NCBI RefSeq assembly: GCF_021018805.1
Contig: NC_086266.1
Span: 4,464,001 to 4,528,000, forward strand
Direction: 5' to 3'
Length of the DNA: 64,000 nt
Source: Prinia subflava
Lineage: Eukaryota; Chordata; Aves; Passeriformes; Cisticolidae
Position numbers and translations under genes: made by a program. Positions 36,561-48,223 of the stretch are shown here, in pieces (position 1 is the first letter of the stretch; the number at the start of each line of letters is the position of its first letter). The notes beneath the pieces are model-generated. The model was given only the letters and a program-made list of their open reading frames with translations. It ran no database searches and had not been told where the DNA came from.

Positions 36561-38466
36561 GGGCACCGCGGAGCCGCGCTCAACAAGTGTGTGCCCCGCC
36601 GGGAGCGCGCCCGGTGCTCCGCGCTCCTGCCGCGGGCGGCCGTGCGACCCCGGGGTTAGGAGCCGAGCACCGGGAGCCCTCGCTCCGCGCCCTCCTCGGG
36701 CTGCGGACACGGTGTGCTGCCGAGGCTCAGAGCGGGTGGCCGTGGGATGCTCTGCTTGCGGCTCCCTTGCGTGCTGCGGGGAGGAGAGCGGGCACAAGGG
36801 GCTTTGGGCTCTGCCAGGAGGGGTTTCCTGTAAGTGGGACTTGCGTGCACCTTCAGTCACGTGGAGATGGGCCCTGGACACCGTGTGCTACTTCTTGAGA
36901 GCCGCAGGAAGGTCCTGTGGTCTCCCTGCACTTCCCCAGATGTGCCGGCAGTCCCCAGCTGGCTGTCACCCGGTATGAGTGGCCAGCAGCACGGGGGTCA
37001 GCGCGGTGGATGCCGCTCTTGCTGCACAGCCTGGGCTGCGGTGGGAAGTTTACACCGAGTTCCCAATCTTTGTGTCCTGGTGTGGCGGCCCCAGCTCTCC
37101 GTCTGCTTCTTTAGTTCTGCTGATAAGGTCAGGAATGACCAGGCAGTGACATCTCAGCCCTGCTCATGGTGTGCTGGGCAGTGTCTGAAGACACTGTTTT
37201 ATCTTGCAGAAAAGGAAGCTCTTGGTAATAGCACAGGGTTCGGATTGCTGTAAAGCTCGGGGAAGTCCCTGCTTTTCCTGGAACAAGTGTGGAGCCCAGC
37301 TCCGAGTCGGGGCTGTTAACGCTTCCCCAGACTCCTCTCCCTGTTCTGCTCCCACGATGAGTCAGTGTGGGCTGGTGACACGGGCAGCAGGACCCCCTTT
37401 CCCTGTGGGCCGAGGAGAAGCTGGGCGAGCTGGGACACCAGGTGGCACGTACCCGAGCAGACACAGGCCCCCTTGTTTGGTGACCTGAATTCTCGAGAGC
37501 CCTGTGATGAGCAGGGTCATCCTTTCTGCATGAGTTCCTGGCTTAAAAGATGAGTCTCCAGCAGTGGCGGGACAGCTTCCCTGCCTTCTCACACAGACAC
37601 TCTTTGTCTGCAGTCTGCCTGGGTGACAAAGGGAAATATCCACTGATGGGGCAGGGATGGTCTCAAGGTCTGCAGGAGCTCACCACCTGCCTGAGATATG
37701 GGTCACATCTGAGGTCAGGGCTGCACTGGCAGCTCTGCCGGTCTGCCCAGAGAGGTGTGGAGGTGTCCAGGCAGAGAGAGATCACAGCTCCACTATTTTA
37801 AGTCCAGGGTTTTCTCGTAGCTATGTCTAGCCCAGTCATTAACCAAAATGTTGCTTCATGGCAGCCTCCATCTCCCCTCACCAGCATCTCCTCTGACCCC
37901 AAGGCATCGTGTTCCTTTCCCACTTGTCTCCTGCTGACCCACTCAATTTCTTTGAGCAATTCTTATGCTTCACCCTGTAGAAACCCAAGTTTTGCCACTG
38001 CTGTAGCTGAGCTGTTTGCACTACGTGAATGGGCCTACGCTCAGCTTTGCTGCAGCCATCTGGCCCTATGTGGGAGGCTGCAGTTCCTGCAGGAGTATTC
38101 ATAGCCCTGTGCAACCAGAATGTGTCCAGCTCCTGAACGGCTTCTGTGCCTTGGAGGTGGCAGAGGTGTTCAGGCTGCCCAGTGCCACAGGGCTCAGAGT
38201 TGAGTCAATCTGATTTTAGCCCCTGATTTTCAGGGTTGGTGGCAGAACTGCCTCTTCTCCCTGCCCAGGTCTCTGCTGTGGGCCCTCAGTGCCTCTCAGC
38301 AGGGTTAACTTTTCCAGGTGTGTGTAAGGAGGCTGCTCTTGTGGCTGTCTGACTTTTAAAAATCCAGACTGGAAGGCAGCTTGAGGCATTATCCCAGGCT
38401 GCACTGGAGCCTTCCCTTAATGTCCTACAATGCTAATGCCTTGTTACTCCTGTGTCATCTCTGCAG
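36514..38466 (+). other. DLG3: DLG3 intron (L27 transcript)
   Basis: Runs from GTAAGG to 'ctctgcag'. The left 250 bp are still CpG-rich. I see no other gene; the frames inside are short and unrecognised. Confidence 0.75.
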
Positions 38467-38598
38467 ACACTGAACGGGCAGTGGAAATTCTGACCAGATA
38501 CCAAAGCACCCTGCAGTCCCCGGAGGAGCAGGAGTTAAAAGCATCCATTGGAAAAGTCTCGCACATCTTCCAGAGTGAACTGTTCCAGGCTCTGCTGG
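38467..38598 (+). CDS. DLG3: DLG3 L27-domain exon
   Basis: Encodes the first and larger part of an L27 heterodimerisation domain: DTERAVEILTRY, then EEQELKASIGKV and FQSELFQALL. The spacing of hydrophobic residues and the FQS-LFQAL signature match DLG1 (FQSNLFQAL). Acceptor 'ctctgcag' and donor GTAAGC are good, and the exon enters and leaves with one base of a split Asp codon, as in DLG1. L27 domains recruit partners such as CASK and MPP proteins to MAGUK scaffolds. Human SAP102 is normally described without this domain, so the assignment to DLG3 rests on position beside the SAP102 exon and on matching phase. Confidence 0.9.
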
Positions 38599-41500
38599 GT
38601 AAGCCCCTGCCTTGCAGCCCCTTGTGTTTAGTGGGGTCTCCCAGTGGGGAGCCTGATCCCACACCGGTGCCAGGCACTGACCAGTGCATTCTGTGGAAAA
38701 ACACATGGCATGTGATGCCAGGGAGCTGGGCTGTCTTTCCCCTCCATTAGGCAGGAGATACCAGGGCTGCAATCAGTGTGTGATTGTAGTGAACAGCATT
38801 CCTCAGTCTGATTGAGGACAAGGGGTAACAATTTCTAGGTCATGCCTGATCTATCCAGCACCTGCTAAGGGATCCTGTCCTGCTGTGAGCACTCTCTGTG
38901 CAGTGCAGGCCTGGTGTGTCCAGGAAGGAAAACTACATTTTTCTGTCTTTAAGAGAGGATCCACATGTACCTAAGCTCCTTTGGGGTGTTCTGGCCTTTC
39001 TTGTGCTTAGAGCCACCAGCACTTGGGAGAAACACACTGTTCCAGCAGCTCCATTCCACACAAGACTTAACAGCAAGGCTTATCTTGGGGCTGGACACCA
39101 GAAAATGGCATTTTGAGCACTGTATAAAATTCTCCATGTGGATTGAGACAAATGCAGCTGAAGTCTTCCTGGACTATGCAGCTTCTCTGTGCAAGACACA
39201 CAGCTATCTTGCTATTCTCCTTAAGTTCTGTTCACTGTGGGAAATGCATGCAGCCCTGGTGGTTTCTGTTCCTGGATCCCCTGGGAGAGAAGCTGAGTTT
39301 CCCTGGTGGGAAGGAAGGGAAAGCACCCCAGAGGCTCTGCACTCCTAGAGGAAGAGCCAGGCCCCAGGGTGCAGAGCTCCACATGTGGTCTGTGGCTCAC
39401 TCTCACTGCATTTTCAGCCCTGGTGCTCCCCTTTGCTGTTCTCTTGGCAGCTCTCACCTTTTCTTCACACCTCTGCAGCCACAGTTCCACTTCTGTGCCT
39501 GCAGAGACGAGTTGCCAGCAGCTCCTCTGTGCTTCAGGTTTTCCATTGAAAATGAAGTTGAGTTCTGTGTCCTGAGCAATTTTATTCTATCCTTTTTTCT
39601 CTCTCTTCCTGTTGGAGCATCACCTGGAGACTTTCAGTCCCAGCATGTTCTTTTAAAGGTCTTGTGCTGGAATGTCTATGCCAGCAGCAGCAGAGACATG
39701 TACCAGGGTAGGTGGCCCCCATACTGAAGGAGACAGTGTAGCCAGTGAAGCTCCTTTCTTATCTCTTAATTTATACAACAATTTATACATTGCTCTCCAA
39801 ATGATCCCCAGCCTGGAGGCAAGGATCCCAAGCAGGGCTGTGACCTTGACCAACCTGACATTAACCCAACACCCCCGGCAGCTTTTGTGTGCTGGCCAGT
39901 CCTCCCTGGGGCTGTGTGAAGGCAGCTTTCCCAGGGCTCAGGGCTGTTGCTATTAGTGCAGGAGTGCCGTGGAGAGAGTGTGGCTGCAGAGCACACGCCT
40001 GCACCGAGCTGGCTGCAGCTGCACTGCTGCAGCATCCCCAGCTCCCTGCCCACAGCCGTTTGTCTTGCTGTCCTATCAGCCCTGGCACGAGGGAGTGTTG
40101 GGAGTGTCGCTTCTTTACTGGTGACCTTTTCAACTGGTTTAACAGGATATTAACTCCCCATGCCAGAGCGAGCCTTTCTCTAGATGTGTTTACCTAAACT
40201 AGGAATTTGCATTAATTACTTCCGCCCCCCCCTCCTCGACTGCCTCCCCCTGCTTCCCCTTGGAGCGTGGGTTTGTGAATTCCTCTGTCCCAGCATGGCC
40301 TTGTGTCTGGCTGTGTGCTGGCTGTGGCCACACACGGCTGGCACACACTGGGCTGCCTCGTGTCCCCGCTCCGTACCCGCTGGGGCACGGTAACAGCACT
40401 GCGAGGGTGATAGAACAGTTCTATTTTCATTTTTATTTTCACCCCTCCTTTTCCCAGTGGGCCAGTGTGTCTGTGTCTGAAGTCTGCTCTGAGTCACAGG
40501 GCTGGCTCGGTGTGGGAGGTGGATTTGCAGGAGAGCACAGGCACTGCTCAGTGCAGAGCTCCCGTCTCACTGCCCCACACCGTGCCAGATGCTTCTGGCT
40601 CTGGAGAGGCCTTAGCCTGCAGAGCTCCCTCCTCTTGCAGCATTTCAGCAGCCCAGCCCTGCTTTTTTTCAGCCCCTGGGGAAGATGAATGAGTGACCAG
40701 GGTGCATCCCTGTCCTCAGGCCTGCTCCTGCAGGTAATGCTCTCCTAGAGCCCACATTGGCTGGTTGGAGTTTGAACATCAAAATAGACCATGGTAGAGC
40801 TGCCAGCAGTGCCAAACATCATGGAGTTTGCCAAGTTAGTCCACATGAAAAATGCCAGGGATATGACTTTCCATATGCTTTTTTTTTTTTTTTTAAGAAA
40901 AAAAACCCCACCCTCTGTAGTGTCCAGGGTGCATCAGTGTTGTGCTGGATGGATCAGTCACTGCCATCACGCCCAGCGTTGCTCTGCACATGCACCGTGT
41001 TGTGCCAGACTGCTCTGAGCACAGCCCAGCCCTTTAAATCCTTGTGCCCCCCTCCCTGTCCCTGTCCCTGCCTGTGCCAGGACTGCCCTGTCCCGGGGGC
41101 TGGCTCGGCACGGCTCAGCACGGCCTGCGGGAGCTGCTCTGCGCTGGAATGTGCCAAACCCTGCTCTGCACAAAAGAAATTCCTTGGCTGTGCAGAGGGA
41201 AAACAGGCTGTGCTGGCTCCCTCCTCCTGGCCCCTCTCTGCCTGTGTCTGAGGCTGTGGAGCCAAGTGCGTGACTTGCAAGGAAACAGCCCAGCCAAGGG
41301 CTGCTCCAGGGGCTGGGGCCGTGGTGGCCCTGCTTTCCCTGTTCCTCAGGGAGATGCTCGGGCTCTCATGCTGCTGGGGAGGATGGGGTTTGCACACAAA
41401 AGCAGCTCCCTGACCTTTCCTTCCCGGAGCTGGGGCTGAAAGGGGCCCTTGTGCCCTTTGCAGCGGGACAGGCTGGTGGACAGGCAGGGTTTGTGTGTGT

Positions 41501-44500
41501 CCAGCTGGCCCAGCTGCCAGCAGCCCAAGGGGCTGAGCTCCTCCAAAAATCCTCCAGGACTCAGCTTCTCTCCTGTGCTGAGCAGTGGCCAGTGCAGACC
41601 TCTATAGGTCCCGGCAGCTGCTTGGGCCCCAAATCCTCCTCTGCAGCTCCTTTTACCCCGCAGAAGGTTCCTCACGAGCCTCCTGATGTGGTGAAGGCAG
41701 AAGGAGGGGCAGGCAGTGCTTCCCTGGGTGCAGAACCCCAGCAGGAGCTGCTTGCTAACAGCACAGCTGGGGATGGTGGTCATGGCTCCACCGGGTGGAA
41801 AACTGGAGGAACCTGGGGGCTTCCCAACCCTGAGGACTCCTCCTCTTGCAGATTTGCCCATAGCAAGGGTGGAAACTTGCAGCTTGCTTAAAAAATATCT
41901 GCTGTGGCAGCTGTGGGTGTGGATGGCAGTGGGGCCATGGCTGGGGTTTCTGCTTGGGGCAAATCTGTGGTGCTGCAGCTGGTGACAGTGCATGCACTGG
42001 GGGACAAATGTCATTTTCTGGACGTGCTTGTGCTGGCTGGTACAAGGGCACTGCGTTAGCACACAGGAGTTGGTGCTATAGAAATAAATAATGACATTTA
42101 TTTGATGTGCTAACACTAGGGAAAAATTGTTGGAAAATTTCTAATCTCTGTAAATCTTGAGTTACTTTTCCTTGTTAGATCCAGAGTGGATTTACTTGTC
42201 ATCACACAGAAACTGGGTTGTAAGACAGAACGTGCAGCTTCTTCATCTTTTCCTATCACAACATCCTCTTATGGAGGCTTTTCAGGTAGTGCTGCTCTTA
42301 AAGTGCACAGGTGAGGCAGACTTGTGTGCAATTCTTGGTGCTCATAAGAAATGAGGGAAACCAGTGTATATTTAAATCACCTTAATGCCTTGTACATGTG
42401 TCCTAAAATGTACTTCTGTCCTTTGCTGCCTGAACTCTGCCCACCAATCCAGAAACTCCTCTAATCCCTGGTGCCAGCAGCAATTCTCTCTTCTGGCAAG
42501 CACCTAAACTGGGCTGAGGGTTTTGGAGGTGGAGAGTGGCTGCTTCAGGGGACAAGTTTCCTGCCCCTCAGGCACCTTGCCAGCTTGGCTGCCCAAGGCT
42601 GTGTTCCTGCAGCAGATGGGTGACAAACGGGGATGCCAGCAGCAGCACACCCCCACAATGGGGCTGTCCAAATCCTGTTTTCATTCTTGCAAAGTTTTGT
42701 GTGTTCCCAACGTAATCCATGCAGGCAGGAGCTGCTGCTATCCTGTTACGCAATAATTATTTTTATAACCAGAGGCAGAGATGTTTTAGCACGAAAACAA
42801 AGTCCAGTGTCTCTGGCTGTGAAGTGAGTGCTTGCTGCGACCTCGTGTCTGATTTGGGAGGGTTTCAGGGGCTGCCAGCAGCCAGTTTGGCAGCCAGGGT
42901 GCTGTGGAAGGGGTGCAGTGGGTACATCTGGGGGCTCCCACTCCTGCCATCATTGCCAGCTGCCACACGTCTCCCAGGGCACAGGACAGAGCCTGGCAGC
43001 ACAAAACAGCAGCTCCAAGAGTGGCACTGATGCCAGGCAGTGGCACGGTGCTCCCTGCACCCACAGAGCCTGGCTGGGCTGCCAGCAGCTGAGATTATAT
43101 CAGCTTTGCCCCCACAGCTGGAGGTCAGCAGGGCAGGCAGCCCCTGGGAGCTGGAAGGTGGGGGCTGAAGCTGCTCTCAGCCCATCTGCAGCAGGGATGT
43201 GCTGCTGCAGTGCATGGGCACGTGGTCAAGCACTGGGAGAGGGGATGGGGAATTGTGCCTGGGCGTGCAGCCCTGCTCTGTGAAAGCATCCCTGGTGTCA
43301 TGGGCAGAGTGGGAGCTTTAGACAAAGTTTCGTTATAAAATGTCCTTTCTTCACCTCCTGTTGAGTCACGAGGTGAAGAAAGGACACCCTTCCTTTCTAA
43401 ACTCATCCTCAGAGAGGAGCCTGGGTGCAGCTGGATCCAGACTTAGCCCCAGATTTTGTCAATGGTATATGTCTAAAGGATTATACAGGTGTAATTGAAC
43501 CTTTATGCAACTTTGTCCCACAGGATTAAGGATGATAAACCTAATGTGTTTATATAAATATGTTAAATGATTTGTGTAAATTCATTACAATAATGATAAG
43601 GATTAGAGGGGAAAAAAAGAGCTTAATCAGAATTATTTGCTAAACAGTATGGATAGCTGTAACTACTAATGTAGTACTTCACTTTTTGAAGCTATATTAA
43701 AGCAATTATATTAAAGCCTGCTAAACAGTTATTAAGTAGAGATTGATGTTACTCACCCATACTACTGACCAAGGGCAAATCTCTGTGACTCAGCCTCGAG
43801 GAGTGACCTTGAAGGGTGTCCCCACTCAAGGGAAGGACCTTCACCCACCTTAGGGAGGTATGATAGAAGTCCTCACTGTGCAAAAGCGTGACTGGCCTTT
43901 TATAGTATAAAGTGATTGACTGTCAGTCATATGCATATTTTAGATTCCGTGTTATCAGACCTAATCAGCAAAATATGCTTTGTGCTGAAGAAGGTACGAG
44001 CAGCTCTTTAGTTTCTTCTTCTCACCACTCCTGACTCTCACTTCCATCTCAGAGCATGCACATGCTGCTCCCAGCTCCAGTCAGGGAGCTTGGCTTGCAC
44101 ATCCTCGTGGTGGGGTCTGAGAGTTTGCTCAAGGTGGTCTCAGCATTCTCCAGCACTGAGAACAGCAGACCCTCCTCACCTGATCTTATCACAGCTCTGC
44201 AGCCCCTCCTCGCTCAGCCCTTCACTGATGAACTTGTGAGACAAATTTCCAGCTGCTGGATGCCTGCTGAGGCAGAGCATCCTGCTGCAGCCTCAGGCAG
44301 TGGTCAGCGTGTCCCTGCTTACCCTGCCAATGCTCACCAGATTTCCTGCTGAACTCTTTGTGACCTGGGCTTTTAATCCCTCCTGGTGCCATGGTGTGGC
44401 ATAGTTTCAGGTGAGAAATCACAGGCTGGAGGGCAAGTGCAGGTGCTTTGCCCAGGAGCTCCCAGGGAATGCCCTGGGAATGGCCACAAGCCCCTCAAGC

Positions 44501-46043
44501 CCCACAGCTTGCCCCTACAGCAGAGGAGCTCTGCAGCTTCCTCCACAGCAGACACAGGTACAGAAAATGATCTCAGGTTCCTGCTGTGTCTTTTCCTGCT
44601 TCAAGTGCTCATTTAAGTTGCCTTGACTTTTTGGCCTTGCCGGCACTGTCAGGCTTCCTGTTCCCCAGGTGCTTGAAGGGATTTATTACTTCTTTTATGG
44701 CTTTTGGAAGGCATTTACCAAACTCTTTTGGCCGACCTCTTGGAGCTTTACCTTTAACCTGTCAGCATTTACCATCCATTCTGGTTTTCTCATCTAGATG
44801 CAGCTTCAGCAGTTTAGATGAATGTCTTCTCATTTTCAATAGCCTCTTTTCCTCTGCAGTCAAGCCTTGCTTTCCTCCCTTTTGCCCTTACAGCATCCTC
44901 CAGCCAGACACTTCATGTCTGTTCTGATGTCCCAGTGGGTCTCTCTAAACAGACTCAGAGCCTCCCACAAGTTTTTGTTACCCCTTTCAGTTTCTTCATA
45001 AGCCAGGTTCTCACTTTTGATGCAGTTTCCTTTTTGAAATTAAACACTCCTGCAGTGGATATGGTGACCAGTCTGGAGGTGCTGGCCCTGGAGATAACTG
45101 GGGCTGCCAGGGGCCAGCAGCTGCCCGAGTGTGCAGCGGTGGGAGCTTCCTTAGGGAGGAGCAGAGCCCTCTGCAGCCCTTGTGCACCCTGGAATCCTCT
45201 GTGTGTGACCTGGAGAGGGTAAAATCCTCCTGGCTGGGCTAGGAGAGGGTCTGGGCTCCCAGAGCCCCTCTGGAACTGTACCTGGGCTGCTGCTCTCAGG
45301 TCCTGCTCTCCCCCTAGAACTCTCTGGAGCAGTGAGGGCTGGGATACCCCGTTTTCATGCCTCTCTCTAGAGCCACTGTGGTTTGCAGCAGCAGACTCAG
45401 GTCCTTGGAGCCCACAGTGAGGGTGCTTGATATCTGTTGTGGCAGTGTGCAGGTGGGAAGAGGGGAGATACCAGAGCGGGAGTTGGGGTTAACAGAGCTG
45501 TGGTCATCAGCTTTAGAGCTTGCACACTGAGTGCCCTGTGGCTCCTCTGCCTGTCCCCCTGGGAAGGGAGCCCCTCCTCAGGCCAGGGCTGCTGGGGAGC
45601 AGTGATGGGGAGGGAATAGGGAATAGCCCATCAGGGCAGGCAGGGGCTGCCTGGTGCAGGAGGCACAGCAGAAGGGACAGGGGAGCATCCCTGGGGCTGG
45701 CACAGCCTGGGGGAGAGCAGGATGGGCTGGCTTTGGGTTGGTGCTGAGAGCAGAGTTTGCTCTTAGTCCCTGTGTTCTGTGTGGTCATTGCTCCATGGAC
45801 ATTCCCATGCCTGCCAGAGCCATGGGCACTGCACAGTGAGCCTGGCACCCCGCTACACCTCCAGCTTGCACAGGGGGTGTGGTGGGCAGCACAGGGAGCC
45901 AGCAGAGCCCTCTCCCAGGGTGCCAGCCTCTCTCAGAGGGCTCAGACCCTGGGGGCAGAGTGGAAGGTCACGGGTGCTGCACTCCCAGGGCTGGTCTCAG
46001 GCTGTCTCCCAGTGCTGAGGCCGTTTCTCCTGCTGTTTTGCAG
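38599..46043 (+). other. DLG3: DLG3 intron (L27 transcript), 7.4 kb
   Basis: Runs from GTAAGC to 'ttttgcag'. It holds a short poly-T/poly-A run at 40,880-40,912 and an AT-rich block at 43,440-44,060 listed separately. Otherwise it is GC-rich intronic sequence without a recognised gene. The segment 44,600-45,060 has the look of an old decayed LINE, but I cannot name it. Confidence 0.7.
43440..44060 (+). mobile_element. Possible LTR or other decayed retroelement (AT-rich block)
   Basis: A 600-bp AT-rich island within GC-rich intron. It contains a TATA-like 'cttttatagtataaag' near 43,898, followed by pyrimidine-rich sequence, which fits the U3-R-U5 order of an LTR. No TG...CA ends or target duplication could be fixed and no viral coding sequence is visible. 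It may instead be an AT-rich conserved intronic element. Confidence 0.35.
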
Positions 46044-46192
46044 ATATTCATGAATTCTACGATTTCACGCTGCGCTCCGCACCCGTGCAGTCCCCGAGCC
46101 CGGATGCACCTCAGGGCACAGCCAGGCAGCAGCCTGGGGCCAGCGAGCCCAGCTCCACAGCCACCCCCAGACAGCCCCAAAACCTGCCTGAG
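46044..46192 (+). CDS. DLG3: DLG3 exon completing the L27 domain plus Ser/Pro linker
   Basis: After the split Asp codon the exon reads DIHEFYDFTL, equivalent to DLG1 DIQEFYEVTL at the end of the L27 domain. A low-complexity linker rich in Pro, Ser, Gln and Ala follows (RSAPVQSPSPDAPQ to PQNLPE). Acceptor 'gttttgcag' and donor GTAAGA are strong. The exon ends in phase 0, which allows direct joining to the next phase-0 exon or to the PDZ1 exon outside the window. Confidence 0.9.
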
Positions 46193-47728
46193 GTAAGAGC
46201 CAGACCCTGCACACCCCTGGGCTGAGAGGGATTCGAGGGGCACAGCAGCCTGCCCAGCTCACATCCAGGCTGTTCCCACACATCCTCTGCCATCGCTTGT
46301 CTCATTAATGAGGCAACCTCTCTGGTTCACAAGTGTTAATTGAATTACCCGTAATGCAAACAGCTCCAGCCCTGGCTCCTGCTCTGCAGTTGCAGCTGGA
46401 TTAGTTGCTCCTGTCTGACACTGTCTCCCATGGAGGCATTTCAGCTCTCTGATCCAGCCACTTTTGATAAGTGAAGTAGGTTGAGTCTTTCAAGTTTCCC
46501 TTTTCAGGATTTTTTTCCCAGCTCTCAGATAACTTGTGTCTCTCTTATTTGCATTCTCTTCAATTTTCAACAGCCTTCTAAAAGATACAGCACCAGGTGG
46601 AGAGGCAGGAATTGAGCAGTAGGGTCTCAGTTATCTCAAAGGCACCAAGGTAAATAAAATTGCCTGATGTCTTTGCCTTCTTTCCATCCCCCACTTACTG
46701 CCTCCATCCCCACTCACTGCCCTGCCATGGGATGCTGTAGGATCCCCCTAATCTAGGGATACACTTGTCCAGAAATGCAAAAATTCTGGGATTCCTTCTT
46801 TCAATGAAATAACCCGATCAGATAAACACCAGTTTCTGTCTCTCAGATTGAACTGGCTTCCCATCACACACCTGGGGGAACTCCAGATTTAAATGTCACA
46901 CAGGGAAGATGGAGCTGAATGATATCATCTAAGGAAGAACGCTTTAAAGGAGTTTGGAGATCAAGAAAAAGGAGGACAAAACAGCCCAAAATCACTGCAG
47001 GAGATATTTGTGTTCCTCTGGCTCAGGAACCGCTTTAGTCCCATTTTTCTTGACCCCCTTCACATTGCCAGTCCCTCTAGTTAAAGACCTGCAACTCTAG
47101 TATGTGTTTCAGAACTGAGTTTTAGTGCTGTTATGCCATAGGCAGTGGGATCCTGCTTTGGGTTTTTTGGGTGTCCTGTAGCCTTGATCCACCCAACAGT
47201 GAACTCTGGTGGCAATAGCCAGCAGTCTCTGTGGCCAGGCCGGTCTGTGGATTCCCAAGGAGATGTGACATTGAATAAGGACATTGAAAAATCAATGTGG
47301 AAACAAGCAGGGAAGCAACTGTGGGCCTTGCACAGCTGCTGTGAGCAGTGCTCCTGCTCCCTCCACTGTGTAAGGGGATGTAAGGGGAATGGAAAAAGCA
47401 TCCAGTCACAGTGAACAGAACCCAAGCCATTGACACCATCAAATCCCTCCTCCCTACTCCAAAAAAAAAAGTGTTTGAGGTGTCTTGTGTTGCTGAAATG
47501 TGAAATGCAACCCAGCAATGGCACAGTCCCAGAGTCTCAGGCCAGCAAACCTCCACCGTGGCTTGCAGTGACCCTGCTGGCCCTGTGGCCAGTGCTAGGC
47601 AGGCTGACCTGAGAGGTGGGATACCGTCAAAGGCACCATTCGCCTTGCAAGGGGAAAAGCTCATTTTGGTCCTTCCAGAAGCAGTGGAGAGCCCAAAGGC
47701 AGCTGGCCTGCCCTACCCACACGTCCCC
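46193..47728 (+). other. DLG3: DLG3 intron before the solo LTR
   Basis: Intronic sequence. The first part (about 46,285-46,372) is rich in TAAT-type motifs and an ATGCAAA octamer-like word and could be regulatory. I see no exon or RNA gene. Confidence 0.6.
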
Positions 47729-48055
47729 TGTCACTGTTGGACACAAAATAAAAATGCTTGACTCCAGTCAGCAGGCAGAAGAGAATCAGAATTCTTTATT
47801 TACAATTCCTTCAGCCCTTTTATAACATGCTGCGCTAAAAAGGCACATTATTAGTCCATAGGATGGACACCTCTCTCCACTGGTTAAGTAACACAAACAA
47901 CACCTGGGAGAGGGGTTGTTATGGGAAAGAAATATTGCTTACTTAGAAATGTTATGGAAAGAACAGTCATTTACACAAAGTTGTTAGGGAAAGGAAAAAC
48001 TGTTGAAAGGTTTCCCTTGGAACAATTAGCAATTTTCAGAAATCCTGGGCCCACA
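47729..48055 (-). mobile_element. Solo LTR of an avian ERVK-like retrovirus, antisense
   Basis: Read on the minus strand it runs from TGTGGGCCCAGG to CAACAGTGACA (TG...CA ends). It has a TATA-like 'ttataaaag' and an AATAAA signal (+ strand 47,795-47,800) in the right order for U3-R-U5. It is flanked by an imperfect 6-bp target duplication, GTCCCC at 47,723-47,728 and TTCCCC at 48,056-48,061, which suits an ERVK-type element. No internal viral sequence is present, so it is a recombined solo LTR of 327 bp. Its right end lies 24 bp before the next candidate DLG3 exon. Confidence 0.85.
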
Positions 48056-48079
48056 TTCCCCTGGTTTGTCTCGTTTCAG

Positions 48080-48223
48080 GACGGCTCCTGGCGCCGTGAG
48101 CAGAGGCTCCCCGCGGGCGCCCCGGCCACGCCGCCGCGCCTGGTGCGGGTGACAGCGCGGCGCACCGAGGCGCCGGCCAGCGTCTGCAGCCTGGTGCTCA
48201 GCTCTGCCAGCACCCTGCCCCAG
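48080..48223 (+). CDS. DLG3: Candidate DLG3 linker exon between L27 and PDZ1
   Basis: A 48-codon frame bounded by acceptor 'gtctcgtttcag' and donor CAG|GTGAGC, entering and leaving in phase 0, so it fits directly after the exon ending at 46,192. It begins DGSWRREQRLP and ends SSASTLPQ. In DLG1 the corresponding exon also follows in phase 0 and contains a proline-rich segment ending in TIPQ, a weak similarity. The exon is much richer in CpG than its surroundings, as GC-rich coding exons often are. The body of the peptide matches nothing I recognise, and the solo LTR just upstream may affect its splicing, so it may be real, alternative or dead. Confidence 0.5.

Noticed and set aside
36498..46192. 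L27 exons as part of DLG1, DLG2 or DLG4
   Set aside because: They are near but not identical to those paralogues and lie between GDPD2 and the SAP102 exon on the same strand with compatible phase, so DLG3 is the better fit.
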